Positions 43,531 to 53,352 are shown, counted from the stretch's first letter. The stretch is DNA of 64,000 nt from Mesorhizobium temperatum (GCF_002284575.1 NZ_NPKJ01000076.1:137432-201431), one strand, 5' to 3'. The notes: generated from the letters alone by a model not told the origin. A program made the numbers and translations.

Positions 43531-43683
43531 TCCCTTCTCCCCTTGTGGGAGAAGGTGGCCGAGCGAAACTCGGTCGGATGAGGGGTGTTCCAGCTTGGCA
43601 AGGATGGCACTCCGTCCAGCACCCCTCAACCGTCTCGGCGCTACGCGCCGATCCACCTTCTCCCACAGGGGGAGAAGGAAGAG
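43531..43683. repeat. palindromic repeat, CCTTCTCCC family, copy 2
   Basis: A complete copy of the element at 21932-22085 in the opposite orientation: CCTTCTCCCCTTGTGGGAGA at the left, the GGTGTTCCAGCTTGG and GGCGCTACGCGCC middle, and CACCTTCTCCCACAGGGGGA at the right. It fills the gap between the glycosylase and the XRE gene. Confidence 0.88.
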
Positions 43684-43742
43684 CCGCGCGATAACCTCCC
43701 CGGTAATTGAAATACATCTGCTACCGGCCTAGTCATGCGCTC

Positions 43743-44555
43743 ATGACAGCAACCCAGACTTCCGCCGGTAGCCTCATTCGCGAATGGCGCACGCGCCGGC
43801 GCATGAGCCAACTCGATCTCGCCATGGAAGCCGAAATCTCACAGCGGCATTTGAGCTTCGTGGAAAGCGGCCGTGCAGCACCCTCGCGCGATATGGTGCT
43901 GCATCTGGCCGAGCAGCTGTCGATCCCACTGAGGCAGCGCAACCAGCTCCTGCTGGCCGCAGGCTTTGCCCCTAGCTTCAGCGAGCGTTCGCTCACCGAT
44001 GCCTCACTGGCGCCGGCGATGGCGGCCGTCGAGATCGTGCTCAAGGGGCACGAACCCTTCCCAGCGCTCGCTGTCGACCGACACTGGAACCTGGTGTCGG
44101 CGAATGCTGCCATCGGCCCGTTCCTTGCCAATGTCGCCGAGCCCTCCCTGCTGAAGCCGCCGGTCAACGTGCTGCGGCTCAGCCTGCACCCCGGTGGCGT
44201 CGCGCCACGCATCGTCAACCTCGCCGAATGGCGCGCGCATCTTCTTGACCGGCTGAAACACCAGAACGACGCCACTGGCGACCCGGTTCTGGTCGGACTG
44301 GAGCGCGAGCTTCGGACCTATCCGTCCGGCCTGAACGGCGCACGGCCGGTGCCGGTCGAGCCGAACGCGATCGTGCACCCGCTGCGGCTTGCCCATGGCG
44401 ATGCCGTGCTGTCGTTCATCAGCACCATCACCGTGTTCGGCACGCCGCTCGACGTGACGCTGTCGGAACTGGCGATCGAATCCTTTTTCCCCGCCGACGA
44501 ACAAACGCGGACGGTGCTGGTCCGATTGGCGAAAGAGCGGGCCGAGCCGTCCTGA
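43743..44555 (+). CDS. XRE family regulator with MmyB-like ligand domain
   Basis: The 270-residue protein has an N-terminal Cro/C1 helix-turn-helix: LIREWRTRRRMSQLDLAMEAEISQRHLSFVESGRAAPSRDMVLHLAEQL. An MmyB-like PAS-type C-terminal domain follows (ALAVDRHWNLVSANAAIGPFL, NVLRLSLHPGGVAPRIVNLAEWRAHLLDRL, DVTLSELAIESFFPADEQTRTVL). Such regulators often control a neighbouring oxidoreductase. Here the adjacent gene is a convergent transporter 3 bases away, so the target is unclear. The ATG at 43743 is preferred to a TTG at 43707. No obvious ribosome binding site was seen. Confidence 0.9.
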   Translation: MTATQTSAGSLIREWRTRRRMSQLDLAMEAEISQRHLSFVESGRAAPSRDMVLHLAEQLSIPLRQRNQLLLAAGFAPSFSERSLTDASLAPAMAAVEIVLKGHEPFPALAVDRHWNLVSANAAIGPFLANVAEPSLLKPPVNVLRLSLHPGGVAPRIVNLAEWRAHLLDRLKHQNDATGDPVLVGLERELRTYPSGLNGARPVPVEPNAIVHPLRLAHGDAVLSFISTITVFGTPLDVTLSELAIESFFPADEQTRTVLVRLAKERAEPS

Positions 44556-44558
44556 TCA

Positions 44559-45506
44559 TCATTGCGGCGGGGTCGCCTGGCGGGTGCGGGCACGTTCGAG
44601 GCCAAGCTGGCGCTCGCGCCAGATGATGAAGATGCCGGCGGCAACGACGATCACGCCGCCGATGAGCATATGAACCGTCGGGACGTCGCCGAAGGCGAGA
44701 TAGCCGACGACGATGCCAAGCAGCATCGACGTGTATTCGAACGGCGCTACGACCGAGGCCTCGGCATGGCGATAGGCTGCCGTCATCAGAATCTGCGCGA
44801 CCCCGCCGCAAAAGCCTGCAGCAATGAGAAGACCCGCCTGCACCGGTGTCAGCGCCTGCCAGCCGAACGGCAGCGAAAGCAACGCCAGGACGCTCGCCGT
44901 TACCGAAAACCACAGCACGATGGTTGCCGTCGGCTCGCTCTGGACGAGGTTGCGCACCAGCAGCATGGCGACGGCCGAGATCGCTGCCGCGACCAGGGCG
45001 GCGACGACGCCGAGCACCTCCTGATCGCCGAGTGCAGCGCCCGAACCAAGCAGCGTCAGTTCCGGCCATGAGATGACCAGCACCCCGACCAGTCCGACCG
45101 CAACCGCGCTCCAGCGATAGACGCGGATTGCTTCGCCGAGGAAGATCGAACTGAACACCACCACCAGCAGCGGTTGTGCGTAGTTCAGCGTGATCGCCTC
45201 GGGAAGCGGCAGCCGTGTCAGCGCAAAGAAGCCGAGGCCCATGGCGCAGACGCCGACAACGCCGCGCGCAATGTGGTTGAGCGGACGTTTGGTCGAGAAC
45301 GCCGTGCCAAGCTTTCCCTGGAAGGCCAGTAAGACGATGATCGGAAAGATGGCGAAGAAGGAGCGGAAGAACACGATCTGGCCAGCCGGCACCGTGCCCG
45401 CCGCCTTGATGCAGGACGACATGCCGACAAAGACCGCCACCGACACGATCTTGAGCATGATCCCGGTCAGCGTGTTGTGCGCGCCGGGATGATCCGTCGG
45501 GTTCAC
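44559..45506 (-). CDS. EamA/DMT family transporter
   Basis: The 315-residue protein has ten predicted transmembrane helices in two EamA repeats (for example IARGVVGVCAMGLGFFALTRLPLPEAITLNYAQPLLVVVFSSIFLGE and AYRHAEASVVAPFEYTSMLLGIVVGYLAFGDVPT). DMT carriers export metabolites such as amino acids, nucleosides or S-adenosylmethionine. It starts at a GTG overlapping the CoxL-like stop (GTGA), so it is translated together with that gene. The last 20 residues are a basic cytoplasmic tail. Confidence 0.9.
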   Translation of the reverse strand: MNPTDHPGAHNTLTGIMLKIVSVAVFVGMSSCIKAAGTVPAGQIVFFRSFFAIFPIIVLLAFQGKLGTAFSTKRPLNHIARGVVGVCAMGLGFFALTRLPLPEAITLNYAQPLLVVVFSSIFLGEAIRVYRWSAVAVGLVGVLVISWPELTLLGSGAALGDQEVLGVVAALVAAAISAVAMLLVRNLVQSEPTATIVLWFSVTASVLALLSLPFGWQALTPVQAGLLIAAGFCGGVAQILMTAAYRHAEASVVAPFEYTSMLLGIVVGYLAFGDVPTVHMLIGGVIVVAAGIFIIWRERQLGLERARTRQATPPQ

Positions 45507-47809
45507 TTAGCAGCTGCTTCCTGGATCGCTGCCCAGATGCGCGCCGGCGTTGCCGGCATGTCGATATGCCTGATGCCGTAGGAGCGATAGAGCGCATCCG
45601 TCACCGCGTTGAGCGCGGCAGGCGTCGCTCCGATCGTGCCTGCCTCGCCGGCGCCCTTGATGCCGAGCGCATTGGTGGTCGAGGGCACGTTGCGGGTCTC
45701 GAAATGGAAGAACGGCAAATCGTCGGCGCGCGGCATAGCATAGTCCATGAAGCTCGCCGTCAACAGCTGCCCGTCCTCGTCATAGACCGTGTTCTCGGTC
45801 AGCGCCTGGCCGATGCCCTGGACGACGCCGCCATGCACCTGGCCGGCCAGCAGGATCGGGTTCACGGTGACGCCGAAATCGTCGACGATCGTATAGCGAA
45901 CAATCTCCGTCGTGCCGGTGTCGGGATCGATCTCGACCTCGCAGATGTGGGTGCCGTTCGGATAGGTGCATTCGTCCTGCACGAACTCGCCAAAGCCTTT
46001 GAGATCGTCCGGGTTCTTGGCGGCCTTGGCGATGCTCGAAAAATCGATGGTGCGGTCGGTGCCGACGATTCGGGCGACGCCGTTGGACAATTCGATGTCG
46101 CCGGCCGAGGCTTCCAGCTCATCCGCGGCGATACGCTTGATCTTGTTGGCCAGATCCTCGCCGGCGCGAGAAGCTGAGACACCGCCAAGCGGAATCGAGC
46201 GCGAGCCGCCGGTACCGCCGCCGGCCTTCAGCTCGTCGGTGTCGCCCTGGCGGACATGGATCTTGTCGATGTCTAGATGAAGTTTTTCCGAGAGGAACTG
46301 CGCATAGGCGGTCGCGTGTCCCTGCCCGTTGGTCTGGGTGCCGATCTTCAGCGTCACCGTGCCATCGCCGTTCAATTCGACAAAGGCCGGCTCAGAGCCC
46401 GGAAAGGCACAGGCCTCGATATAGGTGGCCATACCGATGCCGCGGATCTTTCCTTCAGCCTTCGACTGCGCCAGCCGCTCCGGGAACGCCTGCCATTCCG
46501 CCTCCTCGATGGCGCGGTTCATATGGCCTTCGAATTCGCCGGTGTCGTAGAGACGGCCGGTCTGCGTGCGGTAAGGGAACTGCTCAGGCTTGACGAAATT
46601 GCGCCGGCGGATCTCTTCGACGGGCAAGCCCAGATCGTGGGCGCAGGCGTCGACGAGCTTTTCCAGCAGGAATGCCGCTTCCGGACGGCCGGCGCCCCGA
46701 TAGGCGTCGACCGGGCAGGTATTGGTGTAGAGGCCGGTCACCGATACATCGAGCGCCTGGATGTCGTAGACGCCGGTCGACATGGTGACACCGACATAGG
46801 GGATGAACGGGCCGTATTGTGAGACATAGGCGCCGATATTGGCGAGAAGATCGACCTTCATGCCGAGGAAGCGGCCGTCCTTGTCCATGGCCATCTCGGC
46901 AGTCACGACATTGTCGCGGCCTTGCGCATCGGTGAGGAAATGCTCGGTGCGGTCGCCGGCCCATTTCACCGGGCGGCCAAGGCGCCTGGCGGCCTCGAGC
47001 ACCAGCGGATGCTCGCGATAGACGAAGGTTTTCGGTCCGAATCCGCCGCCGACATCCGGCGTGATGACGCGCAGCTGGTTCTTCTTGATCTTGAACACGT
47101 CGGCCAGGATGTACTGCATGGAATGCACGCCCTGCGAGCCCGTGGTCAGCACGAAGCGGTTCTCATCAGCCTTCCACTCGCCGATCGCCGAGCGCGGCTC
47201 CATGTAGTTGCAGACCAGCCGGTTGTTGATGAATTCGATGCGGGTGACATGCGCCGCCCCGGCGAATGCCGCCGCGGTCTTCGCCTTATCGCCGATGTGA
47301 TAGCTGAAGGCGCGGTTGGAGCCGAGTTCCGGCCAGACCAGCGGCGTGCCTTCGTCAAGCGCCGTGGCGGTGCCGGACGCGGCATCCTCGCCATCGTAAG
47401 CGACTTCGATCAATTCGGCCGCGTCCTGCGCCAGGGTGCGGCTGTCGGCGACGACGAAGGCAACAGCGTCGCCGACATAATTGACCCGGTCGCGGCAAAG
47501 GACCGGAATGTCGCGGGTCGGCGCCTTGGTGCCGTCCGGCTGCCTCTGCATGACGCCGGATTTCAGCTTGCCGAGATGAGCAATATCCGCCCCAGTCAGC
47601 ACCAGATGGACGCCAGGTGCTGCCTTCGCCGCCTCGGTCGATCCGACGGTGAAGCTTGCCTTGGCCACCGGCGAGCGCAGGACGTAGCCGTGCAGGAGGC
47701 CGGCCGGCTGGATGTCGTCCGTGTAGCGACCGAGACCCTTGATGAAGGCCTGATCCTCGCGACGCAGCACAGAGGCGCCCATGCCGAATTTCGGTGTGAC
47801 GACGGTCAT
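45503..47809 (-). CDS. CoxL-like molybdopterin-binding subunit (form II), xanthine dehydrogenase family
   Basis: The 768-residue large subunit of the xanthine dehydrogenase/CO dehydrogenase superfamily has DVGGGFGPK, TGSQGVHSMQ, GAGRPEAAF and the end motif IKGAGEAGTIGATPAALNAV with the catalytic Glu. The active-site loop is AYRGAGR (near residue 368), the form II signature, not the AYRCSFR of true CO dehydrogenase. It should oxidise a small carbonyl or N-heterocycle. The small 2Fe-2S subunit, the FAD subunit and maturation genes are not adjacent; the next gene upstream is pepN. GCGAGG precedes the ATG. Confidence 0.93.
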   Translation of the reverse strand: MTVVTPKFGMGASVLRREDQAFIKGLGRYTDDIQPAGLLHGYVLRSPVAKASFTVGSTEAAKAAPGVHLVLTGADIAHLGKLKSGVMQRQPDGTKAPTRDIPVLCRDRVNYVGDAVAFVVADSRTLAQDAAELIEVAYDGEDAASGTATALDEGTPLVWPELGSNRAFSYHIGDKAKTAAAFAGAAHVTRIEFINNRLVCNYMEPRSAIGEWKADENRFVLTTGSQGVHSMQYILADVFKIKKNQLRVITPDVGGGFGPKTFVYREHPLVLEAARRLGRPVKWAGDRTEHFLTDAQGRDNVVTAEMAMDKDGRFLGMKVDLLANIGAYVSQYGPFIPYVGVTMSTGVYDIQALDVSVTGLYTNTCPVDAYRGAGRPEAAFLLEKLVDACAHDLGLPVEEIRRRNFVKPEQFPYRTQTGRLYDTGEFEGHMNRAIEEAEWQAFPERLAQSKAEGKIRGIGMATYIEACAFPGSEPAFVELNGDGTVTLKIGTQTNGQGHATAYAQFLSEKLHLDIDKIHVRQGDTDELKAGGGTGGSRSIPLGGVSASRAGEDLANKIKRIAADELEASAGDIELSNGVARIVGTDRTIDFSSIAKAAKNPDDLKGFGEFVQDECTYPNGTHICEVEIDPDTGTTEIVRYTIVDDFGVTVNPILLAGQVHGGVVQGIGQALTENTVYDEDGQLLTASFMDYAMPRADDLPFFHFETRNVPSTTNALGIKGAGEAGTIGATPAALNAVTDALYRSYGIRHIDMPATPARIWAAIQEAAAK

Positions 47810-47964
47810 GGATACCTCGCGATGATGATTGGAAAACGAGTGCCTGAAATAGGCGCTGCGCCAGTTTTGTCGAGTGACGGTTTCGTGTAAAGAGCGCGGG
47901 CTTCAAATTTCTTGGACCAGCGGACTCACATGCCGCTGCGGGAATCGACAGGAAACCTCACGGA

Positions 47965-50610
47965 ATGCGCACGGACACCGGCCAGGTCTTCAAGCTCGAA
48001 GACTATCGCCCCACCGACTATCTCATTCCGGAAACCGGCCTGACTTTCCGCCTGTCACCAGCAGCCACGCGTGTCATCGCCGTACTGACGGTCGAACGCC
48101 GCGACGGCATAGCGGCGTCAGTGCCGCTGGTGCTGGACGGCGATGGGCTGACGCTCAGCCGCATCGCAATCGACGGCCAGACACTCGCGCCGGCCGATTT
48201 TTTTGCCACGCCCGATCAGCTGACGATCACCACGCCGCCCGCAGCACCCCGCTTCCAGCTCCTGATCGAAACCGAGTTGGCGCCGGCGCACAACGAAGCC
48301 CTGATGGGTCTCTATCGCTCCAGCAACGTCTATTGCACGCAATGCGAGGCCGAGGGCTTTCGGCGCATCACCTATTTTCTCGATCGCCCCGATATCCTGT
48401 CCGTCTATACGGTGCGCGTCGAGGCGCGGCACCACGAGGCGCCACTGCTTCTTTCCAACGGCAACCCGGCGGGCAGCGGCGAACTTGCCGACGGCTGGCA
48501 CTATGCGGTCTGGCACGACCCCTTCCCCAAGCCGTCCTATCTGTTCGCCCTGGTGGCGGGCGCTCTCGGCAAGGTCGCTGACAGCTTCGTCACATTGTCC
48601 GGCCGCAAGGTCGAACTCGGCATCTATGTCGAGCCGGGCAAGGAGCGGCTCGCCGGCTACGCCATGGACGCCCTGAAACGGTCGATGAAATGGGACGAGG
48701 AGGCGTTCGGCCGCGAATACGACCTCGACGTCTTCAACATCGTCGCCGTGTCCGACTTCAACATGGGCGCGATGGAGAACAAGGGCCTCAACATCTTCAA
48801 CGACAAATATGTGCTGGCCGATCAGGAGACCGCAACGGACGCCGATTTCGCCAATATCGAGGCGATCATCGCGCATGAGTATTTCCACAATTGGACTGGC
48901 AACAGAATCACTTGCCGCGACTGGTTCCAGCTTTGCCTGAAGGAAGGGCTGACGGTTTTCCGCGATCACGAATTCTCCGCCGACCAACGCTCGCGAGCGG
49001 TGAAACGCATTGCCGAAGTGCGCACGCTGCGGGCGCATCAGTTTCCCGAAGACCAGGGACCGCTGGCGCATCCGGTGCGGCCGCGCCGCTACCGCGAGAT
49101 CAACAATTTCTACACGGCGACAGTCTACGAAAAGGGCTCGGAAGTGGTGCGCATGATCCGCACCATTCTCGGCAGCGAGACGTTCCGGGCCGGCATGGAT
49201 CTCTATTTCGAGCGCCACGACGGCGAGGCTGCGACGATCGAGGACTTCATCAAGGTGTTCGAGGATGTGTCCGGCCGCGACCTCTCGCAATTTTCGCTCT
49301 GGTACCATCAGGCGGGCACGCCCAATCTGACGATCAGTTCGACGCACAATCCGGCAGCCCAGGAATTCACGCTCGAGATCGAGCAGTCGGTACCGCCAAC
49401 GCCGTCCGAAAGCCGCAAGCGGCTGATGCATATTCCGCTGGCCTTCAGCCTGGTCGGCACCGACGGCAAAGCGATAGCCTATAGCGGCGTCGAGGGCGCC
49501 AGCGTCGAGGACGGCGTCATCCATATCCGCAAGCGCCGGCACATGGTGCGCTTCACGGGCGTCGCCGAGCGCCCAGCGATGTCGCTCAATCGCGGCTTCT
49601 CGGCGCCGGTGACGCTTTCCGTCGAACAGAAGGCCGACGATCAGTTCTTCCTTGCCGGCCATGACAACGATACCTTCTCGCGCTGGCAGGCGTTCAACAC
49701 GCTTTTGACCGACGCGCTGATATCAGCCTTCCGCCAGGTCCTTGACGGCAGGCAGCCCGGTTTCGCATCACGGTTGACCGGGCTTGCCGGCAAAATAGCC
49801 GACGACGAGACACTCGAACCGGCCTATCGGGCGCTGGCTCTGGCGCTTCCGAGCGAAGCCGATATCGCCCGTGACATCGGCAAGAACATCGACCCCGATG
49901 CCATTTTCTCGGCCCGCGAGGCGCTGACGGCCGCGATCGCCGAGGCGAACCGCGAGATATTCTCCGACCTCTACGATCGACTGGCCAACAACGACGCTTT
50001 CAGTCCGGATGCGGCGAGCGCCGGGCGCCGGGCGCTGCGCAACACCTTGCTCGACTATCTCTCGCTGCTGCCGGGAGGTGCGGCGCTTGCGGCCCGGCAT
50101 TTCCAGTCCGCGACCAACATGACGGACCGTGCCGCCGCACTGACCGTGCTTGCGCTCCGCCACCGCGGTTCGCCCGAGACGGTCAAGGCACTGGCCGACT
50201 TCGAAGCGAAATATGCGACCGACCCGCTGGTGATGGACAAATGGTTCCAGATCCAGGCCAGCGTGCCGGGCCCGCAAACCATTTTTGCGGTGCGCGCCCT
50301 CACCGGCCACCCGGCCTTCTCGATGGCCAATCCGAACCGGGTGCGCTCGCTCGTCGGCACGTTTTCCAGCGCCAACCAGACCGGCTTCCATCGCGCCGAC
50401 GGCGAAGGCTACCGGTTTTTCGTCGAAACGGTCCTGCAGGTCGAAAAGCGCAACCCGCAGCTGGCCGCCAGACTGGCGACGGCACTCAGATCATGGCGCT
50501 CGCTCGAACCTGCCCGGCAGGCCAAGGCAAGGGAAGCGCTGCTTTCGATTGCCAAAACCGAGAACCTGTCGGCCGATTTGCGGGACATCGTCGAGCGGAC
50601 GCTGGCGTAG
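47965..50610 (+). CDS. pepN: aminopeptidase N (M1 family)
   Basis: The 881-residue protein has the M1 substrate motif GAMENKGLNIFN and the zinc motif HEYFHNWTGNRITCRDWFQLCLKEGLTVF (HExxH-x18-E) near residue 300. The C-terminal helical domain is DUF3458-type, as in gamma/alphaproteobacterial PepN. It removes N-terminal residues from peptides in the cytoplasm and completes protein turnover. An AGGAA site precedes the ATG. It is divergent from the CoxL-like gene. The stop is followed within 10 bases by a damaged palindromic repeat. Confidence 0.96.
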   Translation: MRTDTGQVFKLEDYRPTDYLIPETGLTFRLSPAATRVIAVLTVERRDGIAASVPLVLDGDGLTLSRIAIDGQTLAPADFFATPDQLTITTPPAAPRFQLLIETELAPAHNEALMGLYRSSNVYCTQCEAEGFRRITYFLDRPDILSVYTVRVEARHHEAPLLLSNGNPAGSGELADGWHYAVWHDPFPKPSYLFALVAGALGKVADSFVTLSGRKVELGIYVEPGKERLAGYAMDALKRSMKWDEEAFGREYDLDVFNIVAVSDFNMGAMENKGLNIFNDKYVLADQETATDADFANIEAIIAHEYFHNWTGNRITCRDWFQLCLKEGLTVFRDHEFSADQRSRAVKRIAEVRTLRAHQFPEDQGPLAHPVRPRRYREINNFYTATVYEKGSEVVRMIRTILGSETFRAGMDLYFERHDGEAATIEDFIKVFEDVSGRDLSQFSLWYHQAGTPNLTISSTHNPAAQEFTLEIEQSVPPTPSESRKRLMHIPLAFSLVGTDGKAIAYSGVEGASVEDGVIHIRKRRHMVRFTGVAERPAMSLNRGFSAPVTLSVEQKADDQFFLAGHDNDTFSRWQAFNTLLTDALISAFRQVLDGRQPGFASRLTGLAGKIADDETLEPAYRALALALPSEADIARDIGKNIDPDAIFSAREALTAAIAEANREIFSDLYDRLANNDAFSPDAASAGRRALRNTLLDYLSLLPGGAALAARHFQSATNMTDRAAALTVLALRHRGSPETVKALADFEAKYATDPLVMDKWFQIQASVPGPQTIFAVRALTGHPAFSMANPNRVRSLVGTFSSANQTGFHRADGEGYRFFVETVLQVEKRNPQLAARLATALRSWRSLEPARQAKAREALLSIAKTENLSADLRDIVERTLA

Positions 50611-50616
50611 GCGTCC

Positions 50617-50856
50617 CTTCCTTCTCCCCTTTGTTTGGACTGGGGACATCGCGCTTCTGTCCTTGAACGGCATCCCGAACCCCTCGCGCACAATGCGCAA
50701 AACTGTTCGCGATGTCCTCGCACACCTGTTCGCGATGTCCCCAGTCCAAAACACCCTTGTGGGAGAAGGTGGATTGGCGCGTAGCGCCAAGACGGTTGAG
50801 GGGTGTTGGACGGAGTGCCGTCGTTGCCAAGCTGGAACACCCTAATCCGGCCTAGC
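50617..50856. repeat. palindromic repeat, CCTTCTCCC family, copy 3, interrupted
   Basis: The left CCTTCTCCCCTT arm is split after CCCTT by a 122-base insert and resumes at 50754 with CCCTTGTGGGAGAAGGTGG. The middle GGTGTTGGACGGAGTGCC stretch is intact, but the right CACCTTCTCCC arm is missing, so the copy is both interrupted and truncated. The rest up to 51024 is AT-rich leader of the kinase gene with no other gene. Confidence 0.85.
50632..50753. mobile_element. MITE-like element inserted in a palindromic repeat
   Basis: The 122-base insert starts TGTTTGGACTGGGGACATCG and ends CGATGTCCCCAGTCCAAAAC plus A: terminal inverted repeats of about 22 bases with one indel and TG...CA ends. CCCTT is duplicated on both sides (50627-50631 and 50754-50758). 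The uninterrupted sequence is known from copies at 21932 and 43531. Near the right end CTGTTCGCGATGTCC occurs twice (50703-50717, 50726-50740). There is no coding capacity, so it would need a transposase in trans. Confidence 0.88.
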
Positions 50857-51024
50857 GCTGCCACGCGCCATTATCGGGCAGGAAAGCCATTATTTTAGTC
50901 GATTTTTAATCTTTTTTCGCTGCGCCTATGGACAAGCCGAATCACCTTTGATTCTTTAGCTTAAGATTCGGAAGTGCGGCGTCGCCGGATCGTCAAGCAG
51001 ATTTAAAATCGGGGAGAGCCATTT

Positions 51025-53352
51025 ATGGCGAAGGCGGACGCGTGGGGCGCGCCCGGAGGGACGGGTTTTGAGCAGCGTGAGGCGAGAAGCGACGGTCTCG
51101 CCGGCAACGCGCGGCTCATCGCCGAACCCGCCTACCGACGGCTTCTGGCAGCCGAGCCATTGTTGCGCCGATCGATACCGGCCCTCATCATCATTTTCCT
51201 GGTCGTCATCGCGGCGCTGCGGTTCCTGTCGCTGATGAACGAACGTGACGACGTGGAACGCGACGCCAAGGCGATCCTTTCGCTCGCGGCGGGCCAACTG
51301 GCCAGTTCGATTAGCGTCGATGCGAACTTGGCCTCAACGCCTGGCGCGACGCAGGACCTGTTGGAGGGCATCAGCCGTCAGGGCGCGATGGGCCGAAGCC
51401 ACGTGCTTGCGGTCACCGACAGCGCGTTCAAGATCGTTGCCGTGACACCGCAATCGACGGGCTGGGAAGGGCGGTCGCTCGACGCCATCGCCCAGGGCGG
51501 TCAGCCGCTGTTCATGTTCGGCGACCGCGCCGGGGTGATGGAGGTCAGAATCGGCGGCCAGGACTGGTATGCGGCGGTGAGCCTGACAAACGGCAGGAAC
51601 GGTGCTGCCGCAGCGCTCGTTCCGCAGGAAGCGGTCTTCGACACGTGGCGCAAGACCGTTTCGCTCAACGTCACGCTGTTCGTGCTGACAGCCGGCGTGC
51701 TGATCATCATCCTCTACGCCTATTTCGGCCAGGCGGCGCGCGCCCAGGCCGCCGACCGCATTTATCTCGAAGCGCACCAGCGCATCGACATGGCGCTGGT
51801 GCGCGGCCGCTGCGGCCTGTGGGACTGGGACATGGTGCGCGGCAAGATGTACTGGTCGCGCTCGATGTACGACATGCTGGGCTATGAGCCCTGCGACACA
51901 ATGCTGTCATTCGGCGAGGTCGACGAGATCATCCATCCCGAGGACGGCGACCTGTTCCAGCTCGCCAACAGGATCGTCGCACGCGAGATCGATCACATCG
52001 ACCAGGTGTTCCGGATGCGCCATGCCGACGGACAATGGGTGTGGATGCGCGCAAGGGCGCAGGTGATCGACCCGGAAGCGCCGGAGATCCAGCTGATCGG
52101 CATCGCCGTTGACGTCACCGAGCAGCGGCACCTGGCGCTGCGCTCCGAGGCCGCGGATCTTCGCCTGCGAACGGCCATCGAAAACATCAACGAATCCTTC
52201 GTGCTCTGGGATTCCGCCCAGCGCCTGATCATGTGCAATTCCAAATACCAGCAGGACAACGGCCTGTCGGACCGCGACGTGATGCCGGGCGCCTCGCGCG
52301 CCGTTCTGGAAGATCGCATGCTTGCCTTCGCCTCGGAGCGCCGGCTTGCCAACACCAACGGGCAGCAGGGCGGCGTGACTTTCGAGCGGCAGCTTGCCGA
52401 TGGCCGCTGGCTGCAGGTGAACGAATTGCGGACCAGGGACGGCGGCACCGTTTCGGTCGGCTCGGACATCACCCAGATCAAGCTGCACCAGGAGAAGCTG
52501 GTCGACAGCGAACGCCGGCTGATGGCGACGATCCACGATCTCAGCCTTGCCCGCCGGGCTGAGGAAGAGCGGTCGCGCGAACTGGTCGAGCTCAATCACA
52601 AATACATGAAGGAAACCGAGCGCGCCGAGGCCGCGAACCGGGCCAAATCCGAGTTCCTGGCCAACATGTCGCATGAATTGCGCACGCCGCTCAACGCGAT
52701 CATCGGCTTCTCGGAGCTGATGGAACAGGCGCTGTTCGGGCCCTTGGGTTCGCCGCGCTACGAGGAATACGCTACCGACATCAACGGCAGCGGCAAATAT
52801 CTTCTGGGCGTCATCAACGACATCCTCGACATGTCGAAGATCGAGGCCGGCCAGTTCTCGATGGATCAGGAGGAAATCGACCTCTGCCCGCTGATGCGGG
52901 AAACGGTGCGCGTCATCTCGCTGCAGGCAGCGGAAAAGTCGATCACCGTCGAAACACGCATCCCCGATTCGCTGACGCTGTTCGCCGACCGCCGGGCGAT
53001 CAAGCAGATCATCATCAACCTCCTGTCGAACGCGGTGAAATTCACCGGCCAGGGCGGCCGCATCGCGGTAAGGGCCCGCAACACATCCAGCGCTCTGGTC
53101 CTGACGATCGAAGACAATGGCTGCGGCATCCCGAAGGAGGCGCTGAGCAAGCTCGGACGGCCGTTCGAACAGGTGCAGAACCAGTTTTCCAAGAGCCATG
53201 CCGGTTCCGGCCTTGGCCTTGCCATCTCACGTTCGTTGGCCGAGCTTCAGGGCGGCGCTTTGAAAATCCGCTCAACCGAAGGCACCGGCACGATCGTGTC
53301 GGTGCGCATTCCGACCAGGAAGCCGACGCAGCCGGTCAGGGCCGCCGCCTGA
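51025..53352 (+). CDS. pleC: PAS-domain sensor histidine kinase, PleC/DivJ family
   Basis: The 775-residue kinase has two transmembrane helices (about 55-72 and 215-235) around a periplasmic sensor part and PAS segments (about 255-370 and 385-490). A coiled segment is followed by the HisKA box NMSHELRTPLNAIIGFSELMEQALFGPLGSPRYEEYATDI and the HATPase with NLLSNAVKF, DNGCGIP, GSGLGLAIS. The extended H-box with FGPLG-RYEEYA is the signature of PleC/DivJ/PdhS kinases that act on DivK in cell-cycle polarity. Its position next to glnE fits rhizobial pleC as I recall it. GGAGAG precedes the ATG. The pleC name is likely, not proven. Confidence 0.85.
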   Translation: MAKADAWGAPGGTGFEQREARSDGLAGNARLIAEPAYRRLLAAEPLLRRSIPALIIIFLVVIAALRFLSLMNERDDVERDAKAILSLAAGQLASSISVDANLASTPGATQDLLEGISRQGAMGRSHVLAVTDSAFKIVAVTPQSTGWEGRSLDAIAQGGQPLFMFGDRAGVMEVRIGGQDWYAAVSLTNGRNGAAAALVPQEAVFDTWRKTVSLNVTLFVLTAGVLIIILYAYFGQAARAQAADRIYLEAHQRIDMALVRGRCGLWDWDMVRGKMYWSRSMYDMLGYEPCDTMLSFGEVDEIIHPEDGDLFQLANRIVAREIDHIDQVFRMRHADGQWVWMRARAQVIDPEAPEIQLIGIAVDVTEQRHLALRSEAADLRLRTAIENINESFVLWDSAQRLIMCNSKYQQDNGLSDRDVMPGASRAVLEDRMLAFASERRLANTNGQQGGVTFERQLADGRWLQVNELRTRDGGTVSVGSDITQIKLHQEKLVDSERRLMATIHDLSLARRAEEERSRELVELNHKYMKETERAEAANRAKSEFLANMSHELRTPLNAIIGFSELMEQALFGPLGSPRYEEYATDINGSGKYLLGVINDILDMSKIEAGQFSMDQEEIDLCPLMRETVRVISLQAAEKSITVETRIPDSLTLFADRRAIKQIIINLLSNAVKFTGQGGRIAVRARNTSSALVLTIEDNGCGIPKEALSKLGRPFEQVQNQFSKSHAGSGLGLAISRSLAELQGGALKIRSTEGTGTIVSVRIPTRKPTQPVRAAA

